A DNA stretch of 64,000 bases. It comes from Spartobacteria bacterium. GTDB lineage: Bacteria > Verrucomicrobiota > Verrucomicrobiia > Chthoniobacterales > UBA10450. Below are positions 8,601-15,099 of this stretch, in pieces; within the stretch, counting starts at the first letter, position 1, and every line of letters begins with the position of its first letter. The translations under genes were made by a program, and so were the position numbers. The notes beneath the pieces are model-generated. The model made no database searches. It had not been told where the DNA came from and saw nothing but the letters and a program-made list of their open reading frames with translations. Where the stretch lies: positions 1-64,000 of the forward strand of contig PMTM01000013.1 of NCBI GenBank assembly GCA_003167365.1. Direction: 5' to 3'.

Positions 8601-10078
8601 GCCCGATCGCGCCACCCCATCTGGTAATCATCTTTCCCGATGATATCCTTCGGATCGGCAAATCCCGCATCGCGTGCGAATGCCACATTACAGCCCAGGT
8701 AAACGAGATTCTCGTCTTTCCAGAATACCCGCACGGGTATCGCGTTGATAATCCCTTCTATGATCTGCTGTGATGCACGCAGCGCCTCTTCCGCTTGCTT
8801 GCGTTCGCCCATTCCCGCATTGAGGAAAAACAATCCCAGGGACAACCCCGCCAGGCTGAGAACCAACCCCAGCGGCAAGAGCAAAAACGTAATCTGAGAG
8901 GCTGTCTCCGAATATTTCTGCCGTTTAGCCAGCAAGGCATATTCGTCGTCCTCCATCTCCTTGAATATGCGATTACACTCTTCCAAAAGGGCGCGACCAG
9001 TCCCGGTCGAAACTCTTTCCTGCGCAGCCGAGAAACCGCTTCGCCGGCGAGCAAGAACCGTTTCGTCTCCCCAATGAATACGTTCGGCAAGCAACGACTG
9101 GATCCGATTGCGCCGGCCTCGTTGATTAGGATTGTCCGAGGAGAGTTCGCGGAGCTTGTCGAGATGCTCCTGGACGTCAGTTTCCAACGCACCCCTTTCC
9201 GCCAACAAAGTTTCGTCACCGGTAATAATGTAACTGTGCTGGTCGGTTTCCAGTTCCAGCATGCTGACCTCCACCTCCTCGATTTCCGCGAGCACCTCGT
9301 GGGTGTGCCCGACGAGGATGACCGTGCGTTGTAATTGCCGGGTAAAATTATAAGAAACCGCGGCCACCGCCACCATTAGTACTATGCCGAGGAGAAATCC
9401 GCCGGTCGTGGTCGCATTCAGCGACCACCCAAACGTGGCGCGGCTTCGAGCCAATCCCAGGGTCGTGCTCCCTAACAAGAGGAAACCGGCCGCGGTATGG
9501 ACGGCCATCCCCGTATAGTTCCATGAGTGAGAACCCGATACTGCTTCGAAGACCTGACCAATCAAAGCCAATGCTCCAATGACCATTACCGCCGCACCGA
9601 GCGCCGCGACGAGCGGAAGCTTTAGCGGCCTGCGAATCTGTCGCGATGCTGTGAAAACAGCGCCACCGGTCAAAATAAAACACAGCGCCGCTGTTGGCGC
9701 CATCCGCACCAGTTGCGAAGGTGCCGCTTCTCTCCTGCTCAACCAGTGATCAAGTGGAAGGTCCCAACCAAAAAAGTACTCGCTCAGAATCAGAAGGCCG
9801 AGGGCAATCACCACCATGGCCAGGGCCGTTGCCAAGAAACGAAACGCCTTCTTCGCTCTTTCTTGCGACAAAAGATTTAGCGCAGCGCCGCAGACCAACA
9901 TTCCAGCCGCGGTGGTCGGAGCCATCGAAAGCAGGCCGGAAAGGATGCTCTTAAACCCTTGAATCTGGAGTTGCCACCCAGTCAGCACCAAGCTGCCGAG
10001 CATGATAACGGCAATGCTTGCAATCTGCGTAAAAAGTCGACTGCGCCGGGCCAAACGGGGTGCTAACGGGATATTCAA
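5651..10078 (-). CDS. Large hybrid sensor histidine kinase: 7-TM-like N-terminus, CHASE3, five PAS domains, HisKA, HATPase, receiver
   Basis: About 1475 aa. Residues 15-250 hold several membrane helices. Residues 250-410 form a helical CHASE3-like sensor (DQHSYIITGDETLL, then a helix, then FLLLPLGLVLSLAGLSLGLFF). Five PAS/PAC modules follow from about 435 to 1065, each ending in an ITERKxxE-type linker (the fifth ends CTDVTKQKN). The kinase core has VAHDLNNILTPI with the phospho-His near 1085, LSVNARDAMPNGG (N box), DTGAGMS (G1) and GKGTGLGLS (G2, near 1270). A fused receiver at about 1325-1445 has VVDDEAG and the phospho-Asp in LTDIMMP, and Lys in GKPYD. There is no output domain, so it probably signals to a phosphotransfer protein or response regulator elsewhere. 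The start is uncertain: a TTG at 10078 or an ATG near 10003. Confidence 0.92.
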   Translation of the reverse strand: MNIPLAPRLARRSRLFTQIASIAVIMLGSLVLTGWQLQIQGFKSILSGLLSMAPTTAAGMLVCGAALNLLSQERAKKAFRFLATALAMVVIALGLLILSEYFFGWDLPLDHWLSRREAAPSQLVRMAPTAALCFILTGGAVFTASRQIRRPLKLPLVAALGAAVMVIGALALIGQVFEAVSGSHSWNYTGMAVHTAAGFLLLGSTTLGLARSRATFGWSLNATTTGGFLLGIVLMVAVAAVSYNFTRQLQRTVILVGHTHEVLAEIEEVEVSMLELETDQHSYIITGDETLLAERGALETDVQEHLDKLRELSSDNPNQRGRRNRIQSLLAERIHWGDETVLARRRSGFSAAQERVSTGTGRALLEECNRIFKEMEDDEYALLAKRQKYSETASQITFLLLPLGLVLSLAGLSLGLFFLNAGMGERKQAEEALRASQQIIEGIINAIPVRVFWKDENLVYLGCNVAFARDAGFADPKDIIGKDDYQMGWRDRAELYREDDRQVIGSGCSKLLIEEPQTTPEGNAITLLTSKVPLRDSRGEIRGVIGTYLDITERKRVEDQLKASFKEIGDLKAALDEHAIVAITDPQGKITSLNDKFCAISKYSREELLGQDHRIINSSFHPKEFIRDLWTTITHGKVWKGEIKNKAKDGTFYWVDATIVPFLNEQGKPRQYVSIRTDITERKQAEDALRASEAHLQTVVENLNEGVIVCDLNGKLLHWNRAALEIHGIANVDESARKLTELVDTFELSAIDGTPIPVEEWPLSRILRGESLHDLELRVRNIKAGWQRIFNYGGTLVHDANNQPLLAIVTISDITERKQAEELVQASEERYRALFESNPSPMWVYDLETLSFLAVNAAAVKHYGYSQGEFRAMTIKDIRPSEDIPALMDDLSQKNDDLNHSKQWRHCTKDRKLIDVEITSHELTWLGRRAKVALINDITERKRAEETLREQADIINRAHDAIIIRNFEDRRIVFWNNGAERLYGWTAAEAMGEAGDANFTDPKEIEKIMSALLSANEFRGEVKQITKEGKELITEGRATLVRNPDGTPRSVLIICTDVTKQKNLETHLLRAQRLESIGTLASGVAHDLNNILTPILICAEILRENPTEEDAASSIALIEESAKRGANVVKQVLTFARGIEGESVPIKPSHLIQEMIDIAQNTFPKRIEILGRYTDDLWSIKCDPTQLHQVLLNLSVNARDAMPNGGSLTIGAENFDVDEHYASMTPGAKPGPHVMFRVTDTGAGMSRATIDKIFDPFFTTKEVGKGTGLGLSTTLGIIKSHAGFISVYSEIGTGTTFKIFLPAQVSEASSLKSAASLESLNGKGELILVVDDEAGILRITKMILEKHNYRVLEANDGSEALAAFAQQMGSIDAILTDIMMPYVDGVALIRAIKKMKPEMVFIASTGQGEANRVSELQALGVSNFLGKPYDAHTLLKTVGDTLSSARRTLTAEHRNPDTVQKTFGFTKIAEGVTTS
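5719..5745. repeat. 27-bp direct repeat, copy 2 (kinase 3' end)
   Basis: GATGCTCAGCTGTCAATGTG followed by CGGCGCG, one mismatch to the copy at 5515-5541. It encodes part of the kinase C-terminal tail (ARRTLTAEHR), which is beyond the receiver domain and so probably tolerates such sequence. Confidence 0.7.
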
Positions 10079-10258
10079 GGGGTCTTTAAGGAGAAGCTCG
10101 ACGGTTTTGGAGCATCACTCGTTCCATCCCTCAGAAACGGAGGGACTAAACTCGAAGCGCGCGAAGGGCTTACCAGCTCAGCCTTCGCCTACGGATTTAA
10201 CAAAATCGGTCACCGTGTGCGAGTTGCCGCGGGACCCGAACGAAGGTAGTCTGAACGC

Positions 10259-10609
10259 GTGACGCGGCGGATATTTGCTCTCCTCTTGGCGGCGGCGCTC
10301 TGCGTTGGAATGGTCACAATTGGAGCTCCGATCAGCGCACAAGTTGAGCCAGCAAGAGCAGATTGCTGCGCGGGAGTCGTTCAATATCACTCCAAGGCCG
10401 GCGATGAGCGCCACGGTTGCCCGACTGATTCGTCCCAACAAAAACAATGCTGCGCCGCGTGCGCGGCCTGCCTGGTCTTTGTTTGTCCAGTTACCGGCGT
10501 CCTCTTTTTTCCACCGGCTTCGGGAGAGAGAACGAACGATGTTGGCGCGAAAAATTTGTTTCGTCCAAACCCACCACTAGTGCCGCCGCCGCGCGGTTGC
10601 GTTGTTTGA
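10259..10609 (+). CDS. Small Cys-rich secreted protein, function unknown
   Basis: 116 aa from a GTG at 10259. The N-terminus RRIFALLLAAALCVGMV with a following APISAQ site is a good signal peptide. The mature part is rich in Cys: ADCCAGV, HGCPTD, QKQCCAACAACLVFVCPVTG and a last RGCVV. Two CC pairs and CxxC spacing are compatible with metal binding or disulfides in the periplasm. The second half has a hydrophobic stretch and a Pro-rich tail. A second, shorter Cys-rich secreted peptide follows 68 bases later, so the two may act together. No family recognised. Confidence 0.55.
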   Translation: MTRRIFALLLAAALCVGMVTIGAPISAQVEPARADCCAGVVQYHSKAGDERHGCPTDSSQQKQCCAACAACLVFVCPVTGVLFFPPASGERTNDVGAKNLFRPNPPLVPPPRGCVV

Positions 10610-10677
10610 AACGTCCGGCCCGCCGCTCGCATGACGATCGGCAGGGAGAACCAACGCAACATCAAGAAAAGGAACAA

Positions 10678-10806
10678 ATGAAATACCTATTGATCGTTTC
10701 CGCTCTCGCAGCACTTCTCGGCACGGCGCAGGCAACCTCGCGCTCAGCCGACTGCTGCAATGGCGGTGGCTGCTGCCATCCAGGCAGCGCCTGCTGTGCT
10801 AAATAA
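10678..10806 (+). CDS. 42-aa Cys-rich secreted peptide
   Basis: ATG at 10678 is preceded by AAAAGGAAC, a good ribosome site at normal spacing. The product starts MKYLLIVSALAALLGTAQA, a complete signal peptide, and leaves a mature peptide of about 23 residues with six Cys in three CC pairs (ADCCNGG, GCCHPG, ACCAK) plus one His. It is immediately followed by a strong hairpin terminator. The paired Cys suggest metal binding; this is inference. Too short for most gene finders. Confidence 0.65.
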   Translation: MKYLLIVSALAALLGTAQATSRSADCCNGGGCCHPGSACCAK

Positions 10807-10827
10807 GGCACTCTAATTAGTTAAACG

Positions 10828-10866
10828 GGACCCTCGCCGCGAACCGGCGAGGGTCTTCGTTTTTTG
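10828..10866 (+). terminator. Rho-independent terminator after the Cys-rich peptide genes
   Basis: GACCCTCGCCG, a short loop, then CGGCGAGGGTC form an 11-bp GC-rich stem, followed by TTCGTTTTTT. It lies 22 bases after the stop of the 42-aa peptide gene and fits termination of the plus-strand pair. Confidence 0.85.
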
Positions 10867-10928
10867 GAAAAGCCGTCGCGCGGCAAAGCGGAAGTTATGC
10901 GGATTAAACTCAAAAGCGCGCGAAGCGG

Positions 10929-11075
10929 TTACAACTTCAGCCAGCGCCTCGCTTTCGCGCTCTTTGTAATAGCGTCGAGGACAAGTTGCTTTTGCAAACG
11001 ATCTTCGAAAGTCGGCGGGACGGCAGGTGCAATTTCGCCGATGTCCGCTATATAAGTTTCGATGAGCAGTGGACT
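10929..11075 (-). pseudogene. Remnant of a Gfo/Idh/MocA oxidoreductase C-terminus
   Basis: The minus-strand frame ending at the stop at 10929 encodes IETYIADIGEIAPAVPPTFE then DRLQKQLVLDAITKSAKARRW. The pattern PTFEDxLxxQxVLDAIxxSAxxxRW matches the end of Gfo/Idh/MocA-type dehydrogenases, where it forms the last helix. Upstream the frame loses similarity and no Rossmann domain is present; that DNA is the start region of the zinc-ribbon gene on the other strand. I read it as a truncated gene fragment. The identification rests on one short motif. Confidence 0.35.
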
Positions 11076-11120
11076 CCAGGTGAAAGCGATGCGCGCTGGA
11101 GGCAGCAGAGAACTCGCGAG

Positions 11121-11705
11121 ATGAAATGTCCAGCTTGCCGAACCGTTTTTTCGGGACCCGTGCCGCAATGTCCAACGTGCAAACTCAGTCTGCTCCGGCT
11201 TGACGCGAAGTTTGGTGCGGTGCCGCGTCATACGCGGTATTTAAGCGATCGGAGCGGGCGACTGCCGTTGCGCGAGATCAAAAAATTACGCGCCTTGCTG
11301 CGAATCTTTGAAAAGAAATTTCCGCAATCGCTCTTTTCTGTATTCGTCACGAACGGCGTGCCCAGCGGTTCGATTTCCGAGTACGCCTTTTGGCTGGCAA
11401 ATCGCACGGGGTTTTCTTCCATCGAAGCGGTCGCCGGCGACAATTTCGATCTCCTTCTCGGGATCGATGTCGAAGCGGGAATGGCCGCGCTCATCATCGG
11501 CTACGGCCTCGAGAATTATCTGACTGAGGATGATCTGCAGGCAGCGCTTGCAGTCGCGGAAAATGCTTTTCGCGCCGGCGATGTTTCGCGCGGGATTCGC
11601 GAATGCGTCGAGTGTGTGATGAACCGAATGCGCGAGATTGCCAGGGCAAGCGAAGCGCACAAACGCGTGGGCGATTTAGTGGCAGCGGGAGCGAACAATC
11701 GATGA
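11121..11705 (+). CDS. Zinc-ribbon plus TPM-domain protein
   Basis: 194 aa from the ATG at 11121. The N-terminus MKCPACRTVFSGPVPQCPTC is a CxxC...CxxC zinc ribbon. From about residue 55 the sequence resembles a TPM domain (PF04536): LPLREIKKLRALLRIFEKKF, VFVTNGVP, LLLGIDVEAGMAALIIGYGL and NYLTEDDLQAAL. TPM domains are often linked to membrane or photosystem protein repair in other groups, but the role here is unknown. An earlier in-frame start would place non-homologous sequence before the ribbon and was not used. The stop TGA overlaps the next gene's ATG (ATGA), so the two are translationally coupled. Confidence 0.7.
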   Translation: MKCPACRTVFSGPVPQCPTCKLSLLRLDAKFGAVPRHTRYLSDRSGRLPLREIKKLRALLRIFEKKFPQSLFSVFVTNGVPSGSISEYAFWLANRTGFSSIEAVAGDNFDLLLGIDVEAGMAALIIGYGLENYLTEDDLQAALAVAENAFRAGDVSRGIRECVECVMNRMREIARASEAHKRVGDLVAAGANNR

Positions 11706-12121
11706 ATACGTTCCACTATCGAATCCGCCGCGGCGCCGTCTGGTTGGTATTGTTATTGTCGATCTCGACTCTGGTTGCGCCGATTGCATTTTCTCAAACG
11801 AACGACCAGCCGCGCTCGACTCCGTCGGTCACACCCGACCAATTGGTTGAAACACAATCCAGACCGCCGAAGCCGCTCTCGCCGATGTCGAAACTTGGCG
11901 TGGCGGCGGCGGTAATGCTCGTGAGTTTGATCGTGCTCTTGTTTTCGATCCGCGCCTGGCGCGCAGGTAATCTGTTCGACCGCGAATATCGTTTTCCTCC
12001 GGTTGCTTCAGTCGCGATTCGCCTGGGCGGAAACAGGTCGGGCGGATGCATGGCGACAATCAGATTTCGCGGTCGCGCGGACACGATCACGGCAATGGAT
12101 TCAAGACGCGAAGATTCTTAG
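11702..12121 (+). CDS. Small membrane protein coupled to the TPM protein
   Basis: 139 aa. The N-terminal segment VWLVLLLSISTLVAPIAFSQ is a signal peptide or first membrane helix. After a Pro/Ser/Thr-rich linker comes a second helix (KLGVAAAVMLVSLIVLLFSI). The C-terminal part (FPPVASVAIRLGGNRSGGCM then ATIRFRG) is polar. The 4-base ATGA overlap with the zinc-ribbon TPM gene suggests that the products work together at the membrane. Its 3' end overlaps the 3' end of holB on the opposite strand by 21 bases. Function unknown. Confidence 0.6.
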   Translation: MNTFHYRIRRGAVWLVLLLSISTLVAPIAFSQTNDQPRSTPSVTPDQLVETQSRPPKPLSPMSKLGVAAAVMLVSLIVLLFSIRAWRAGNLFDREYRFPPVASVAIRLGGNRSGGCMATIRFRGRADTITAMDSRREDS

Positions 12122-13072
12122 GAACGCAACTTCAATGGCCAGCGCTTCCTGAATGTTGCGACCCAGATGGTCGCGCAGTTCTTCAAGGACGCGAATCCGG
12201 CGAAGGATTTCCGGAATGGTAAAACGCTTCGAAACAACGTCCGTCGCCTTCGTTGCGGCCGGCAAATCGCGACGCGCCACGCCGCTGCCCGTACGCAACA
12301 CATCCGACCACCAAACAAACAACGTCTCGACGAGCTTGGCGCGTTGTTGCAGGTAGAGACTTTCGTTAAGCGCTTTGTAGTAGTCTTCACGAGCTTCGAG
12401 CCACGCGCCGTCAGTGGAATTCCGGTAATGCGCCTCTTCGCGCTTCATGGCTTCGGCGTTTCCGGCTTTGATCTCCTCGCGAATCGAACCAAGCAGCTGC
12501 TGCAAACCCTGGGCCAAACGATAAGCCTGCTGAACGCTCCAGGTTTTTTCCTGTGCGGCGTTGCCAAGCAGATCGATGAGTTGAGTTTCGTGCTCGTCGG
12601 CTTTCTTATCGTCATCCGCGGCAAGCGGAATCGGAATGCATCGGGAGAGGACGGTGTCGGGCAGAACTTCGGGCATCGCGCTCAACAACAGCAGCAGCGA
12701 GTTGTTCGGCGGTTCCTCAAGCGTTTTGAGAAACGCGTTGGCCGCCTGCGGTTGCAAACGATCGGCTTCCGATACGATAACGACTTTGCGGCGGCCATCG
12801 GACGATCGCAACTGCAGGGCGTGCGCGAGCGCGCGAACTTGTTCAACCACGATGCGACGCGATTTCGATTCCGGTTCGGCGGTGAAAATTTCGCGCGCAC
12901 GCGCCGAAAAAACTTCGCTTGGGTCGGTTCCGTTTACGAGGCCGGCAAGCTCGGAAGCAAGAGCGCGTTTGCCGCTCCCTGACGGTCCGGAAATCAAATA
13001 GGCGTGGGCAAGCCGGTTTTGCTCGTGCGCGCGGCGCAAGTATTGGAGTGCGTCTGTGCGCGAAAATGCCAT
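12101..13072 (-). CDS. holB: DNA polymerase III subunit delta'
   Basis: 323 aa. This AAA+ subunit belongs to the clamp loader, which opens the sliding clamp onto DNA. The Walker A motif is GPSGSGKRALA near residue 30. VVIVSEADRLQPQAANAFLK with LKTLEEPP and the arginine-containing LSRC follow, all typical of delta' proteins. The zinc-binding Cys insert found in many delta' subunits is not visible. It lies 9 bases after tmk on the same strand, the usual tmk-holB arrangement. A heptamer repeat fills the junction. Confidence 0.9.
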   Translation of the reverse strand: MAFSRTDALQYLRRAHEQNRLAHAYLISGPSGSGKRALASELAGLVNGTDPSEVFSARAREIFTAEPESKSRRIVVEQVRALAHALQLRSSDGRRKVVIVSEADRLQPQAANAFLKTLEEPPNNSLLLLLSAMPEVLPDTVLSRCIPIPLAADDDKKADEHETQLIDLLGNAAQEKTWSVQQAYRLAQGLQQLLGSIREEIKAGNAEAMKREEAHYRNSTDGAWLEAREDYYKALNESLYLQQRAKLVETLFVWWSDVLRTGSGVARRDLPAATKATDVVSKRFTIPEILRRIRVLEELRDHLGRNIQEALAIEVAFLRIFAS

Positions 13073-13076
13073 CGAG

Positions 13077-13111
13077 AGATTTTAGATTTTAGATTTGCGA
13101 TTTGCCATTTG
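13077..13111. repeat. Heptanucleotide tandem repeat at the tmk-holB junction
   Basis: Five 7-base units: AGATTTT, AGATTTT, AGATTTG, CGATTTG, CCATTTG. On the coding strand it supplies the last codons and stop of tmk (ANRKSKI). A similar array with different bases lies before argG at 41090-41117. Confidence 0.75.
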
Positions 13112-13750
13112 CTTCGAAAGCGCAGGCACGCGCTTGAGGATCGTCTCCCAAATTTGATTGTCGATCTTGTCGGCGCTTTGCGCACCATCAATTAGAACCA
13201 CGCGCTCGGACTCCCGGCTCGCCAACTCCCGATATGCTTTGCGGACTTCATCGTAAAATTCCGCTGGCTGTTGCTCCATGCGATCAGGACGGCGAGCGCT
13301 CTGTTGCATACGCGACTGTGCCGCCGCTGCGTCGACATCTAGCACGAACGTGACGTCGGGACGGCAATCGCCCACGGCAAATGCGTTCAAACGTTCAACC
13401 ATTGCCGGATCCAATTTTCGCGCTGCACCTTGGTAAGCGGTTGTGGAATCGAAAAAGCGGTCCGAGATCACGCAAATTCCACGCTCCAGCGCCGGTTTGA
13501 TTACTTCGCGCACAAGCTGACTGCGACTTGCCTCGAAGAGCAGCAATTCCGTTTCCGGCGTCATCCCAAATCCGTGAGGCGCGAATTGAAGGAGTTCGCG
13601 AATGCTTTCACCGATCGGTGTGCCGCCTGGTTCCCGCGTGATCAAGTGTGGAATCCCCGCTTGATCGAGGTGAGCCGCCAGCCTTTGCACCTGCGTGGAT
13701 TTTCCGCAGCCCTCCGATCCTTCAAACGTAATAAAGGGCAGGCGTGGCAT
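13082..13750 (-). CDS. tmk: Thymidylate kinase
   Basis: 222 aa from the ATG at 13750 (MPRLPFITFEGSEGCGKST). It phosphorylates dTMP to dTDP. The P-loop FEGSEGCGKSTQ, REPGGTPIGESIR (DR-type substrate motif region), ISDRFFDSTTAYQG and the lid region with QQSARRPDRME are clear. The lid basic residues indicate a bacterial type enzyme. The longer frame from 13795 adds 15 residues that do not match the family. The C-terminal tail is encoded by a heptamer repeat. It is in an operon with holB. Confidence 0.93.
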   Translation of the reverse strand: MPRLPFITFEGSEGCGKSTQVQRLAAHLDQAGIPHLITREPGGTPIGESIRELLQFAPHGFGMTPETELLLFEASRSQLVREVIKPALERGICVISDRFFDSTTAYQGAARKLDPAMVERLNAFAVGDCRPDVTFVLDVDAAAAQSRMQQSARRPDRMEQQPAEFYDEVRKAYRELASRESERVVLIDGAQSADKIDNQIWETILKRVPALSKQMANRKSKI

Positions 13751-13815
13751 CAGTTCGAGTTTGAAACAGAGCGGCGTAGTTGTCGAATCCGGCAACGAGC
13801 GCTTAGTATTCAGGC

Positions 13816-14223
13816 ATGAAAAGGTTTTGGCTCGTTAAATCGGAGCCATCCTCTTACTCGTGGGCGGATTTCAGGGCGGACGGCGGAACCAGCTGGACCG
13901 GAGTGCGCAATTATGCCGCGCGAAATAATCTGCGCGGGATGGGAAAAGGCGACGAGGTTCTTTTCTATCACAGCGGAGAGGACAAGACTGTTGTCGGCAT
14001 TGCGCGCGTTACACGACCAGCTTATGCGGATGCGACTGCCTCCGAGGGCGATTGGAGTGCGGTCGATCTTTCTCCAATCAAACCTTTGCGCCAGCCGATT
14101 ACGCTCCGCCAAATCAAAGAGGATCCGCGATTGAAAGGGATTCAGCTCGTGCGCCAATCGCGTTTATCGGTCATGCCGCTGGCTGGACAAGAGTTTCGTG
14201 CGATTGTGCGCATGGGAGACTAA
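13816..14223 (+). CDS. EVE-domain protein (THYN1-like)
   Basis: 135 aa, the normal size of a stand-alone EVE domain (PF01878). Family hallmarks are FWLVKSEPSSYSW at the start, TSWTGVRNYAARNNLR, GDEVLFYHSGEDKTVVGIA and RQSRLSVMPL. EVE proteins bind modified bases in DNA or RNA, and some sit with restriction systems; none is seen here. It starts 65 bases from the tmk start, divergently. Confidence 0.9.
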   Translation: MKRFWLVKSEPSSYSWADFRADGGTSWTGVRNYAARNNLRGMGKGDEVLFYHSGEDKTVVGIARVTRPAYADATASEGDWSAVDLSPIKPLRQPITLRQIKEDPRLKGIQLVRQSRLSVMPLAGQEFRAIVRMGD

Positions 14224-14280
14224 TTACCGCGCAACGTCTTTTCACTTGTTCCAGGGCGAAGCGCCGCCAAATTTTCGACA

Positions 14281-15099
14281 ATGACCTCGGTAGCGGCAAC
14301 GCAGTTTCTTCCAGCTGTCGCGACGGCAAACGTTGCCAGCGATTTTCTCGTGGTCTCAATTCACGACATCGCGCCTTCCAATCGCGAAACTGTGCAGAAG
14401 ATTATTTCGGAGTTGGCAACCAATGGCGTGCGCGTTTGTTCCCTGCTCGTGGTGCCCGATTATCATCATCAAGGACTGGCCGTCGAAGATGGACAGTTCG
14501 TTTCGTGGCTGCGCGATTTGGAATCGCATGGACACGAAATCGTAATCCACGGCTATTTTCACCAAAGACCGCGGGGCCAGAATGAAACTCTGCGAAAACG
14601 GCTGATGACCAGATCTTATACAGATGACGAAGGTGAGTTTTACGACCTCGAATACGAAGAGGCGTTGCGAAGAATCACCGCCGCCCGTGACGGATTTCGC
14701 AGGAGCGGATTGACACCGCGGGGATTTATCGCACCCGCCTGGTTATTGGGCGCCGACGGGGAACGCGCCGCGCGGGATGCGGAAATGGAGTACACCACGC
14801 GGCTGCGAACCGTGCGCGATCTTCGGTCGGGCGAAGACTTCTCGGCCTGGTCGCTGGTTTATAGCGTGCGGAGCGAGTGGCGACGCGGAGTGAGTCTGGC
14901 CTGGAATGCCGGGCTGCGTCTTTTGGTAAGGGAGAAACCATTGCTGCGCTTAAGCATTCATCCCCCCGACTATTATTATCCAGCCGTTTGGCGACAGATT
15001 GTCGACCTCATCAAAGAATTGGATGAAGTGAGAACGTCCACGACCTATCGAGACTGGATCGCCGAACAGAGAATGGCGACCAACCAAGGGCTTAGATGA
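14281..15099 (+). CDS. DUF2334 polysaccharide-deacetylase-like protein
   Basis: 272 aa. The fold resembles NodB-type deacetylases: SIHDIAP (metal-binding Asp region) near residue 28, HGHEIVIHGYFHQRP with the two His near residues 84-93, GFIAPAWLLG near 150 and RLSIHPPDYYYP near 225. This pattern fits DUF2334 (PF10096), presumed metal-dependent carbohydrate deacetylases. It has no clear signal peptide, so a cytoplasmic or membrane-side role is likely. The stop overlaps the ATG of the PHP-glycosyltransferase (ATGA), so a shared pathway in glycan or glycolipid building is plausible. Confidence 0.8.
   Translation: MTSVAATQFLPAVATANVASDFLVVSIHDIAPSNRETVQKIISELATNGVRVCSLLVVPDYHHQGLAVEDGQFVSWLRDLESHGHEIVIHGYFHQRPRGQNETLRKRLMTRSYTDDEGEFYDLEYEEALRRITAARDGFRRSGLTPRGFIAPAWLLGADGERAARDAEMEYTTRLRTVRDLRSGEDFSAWSLVYSVRSEWRRGVSLAWNAGLRLLVREKPLLRLSIHPPDYYYPAVWRQIVDLIKELDEVRTSTTYRDWIAEQRMATNQGLR

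Noticed and set aside
10447-10677. N-terminal extension of the 42-aa Cys-rich peptide
   Set aside because: The extension is Arg-rich and overlaps the previous gene, while the ATG at 10678 has a ribosome site and begins a perfect signal peptide.
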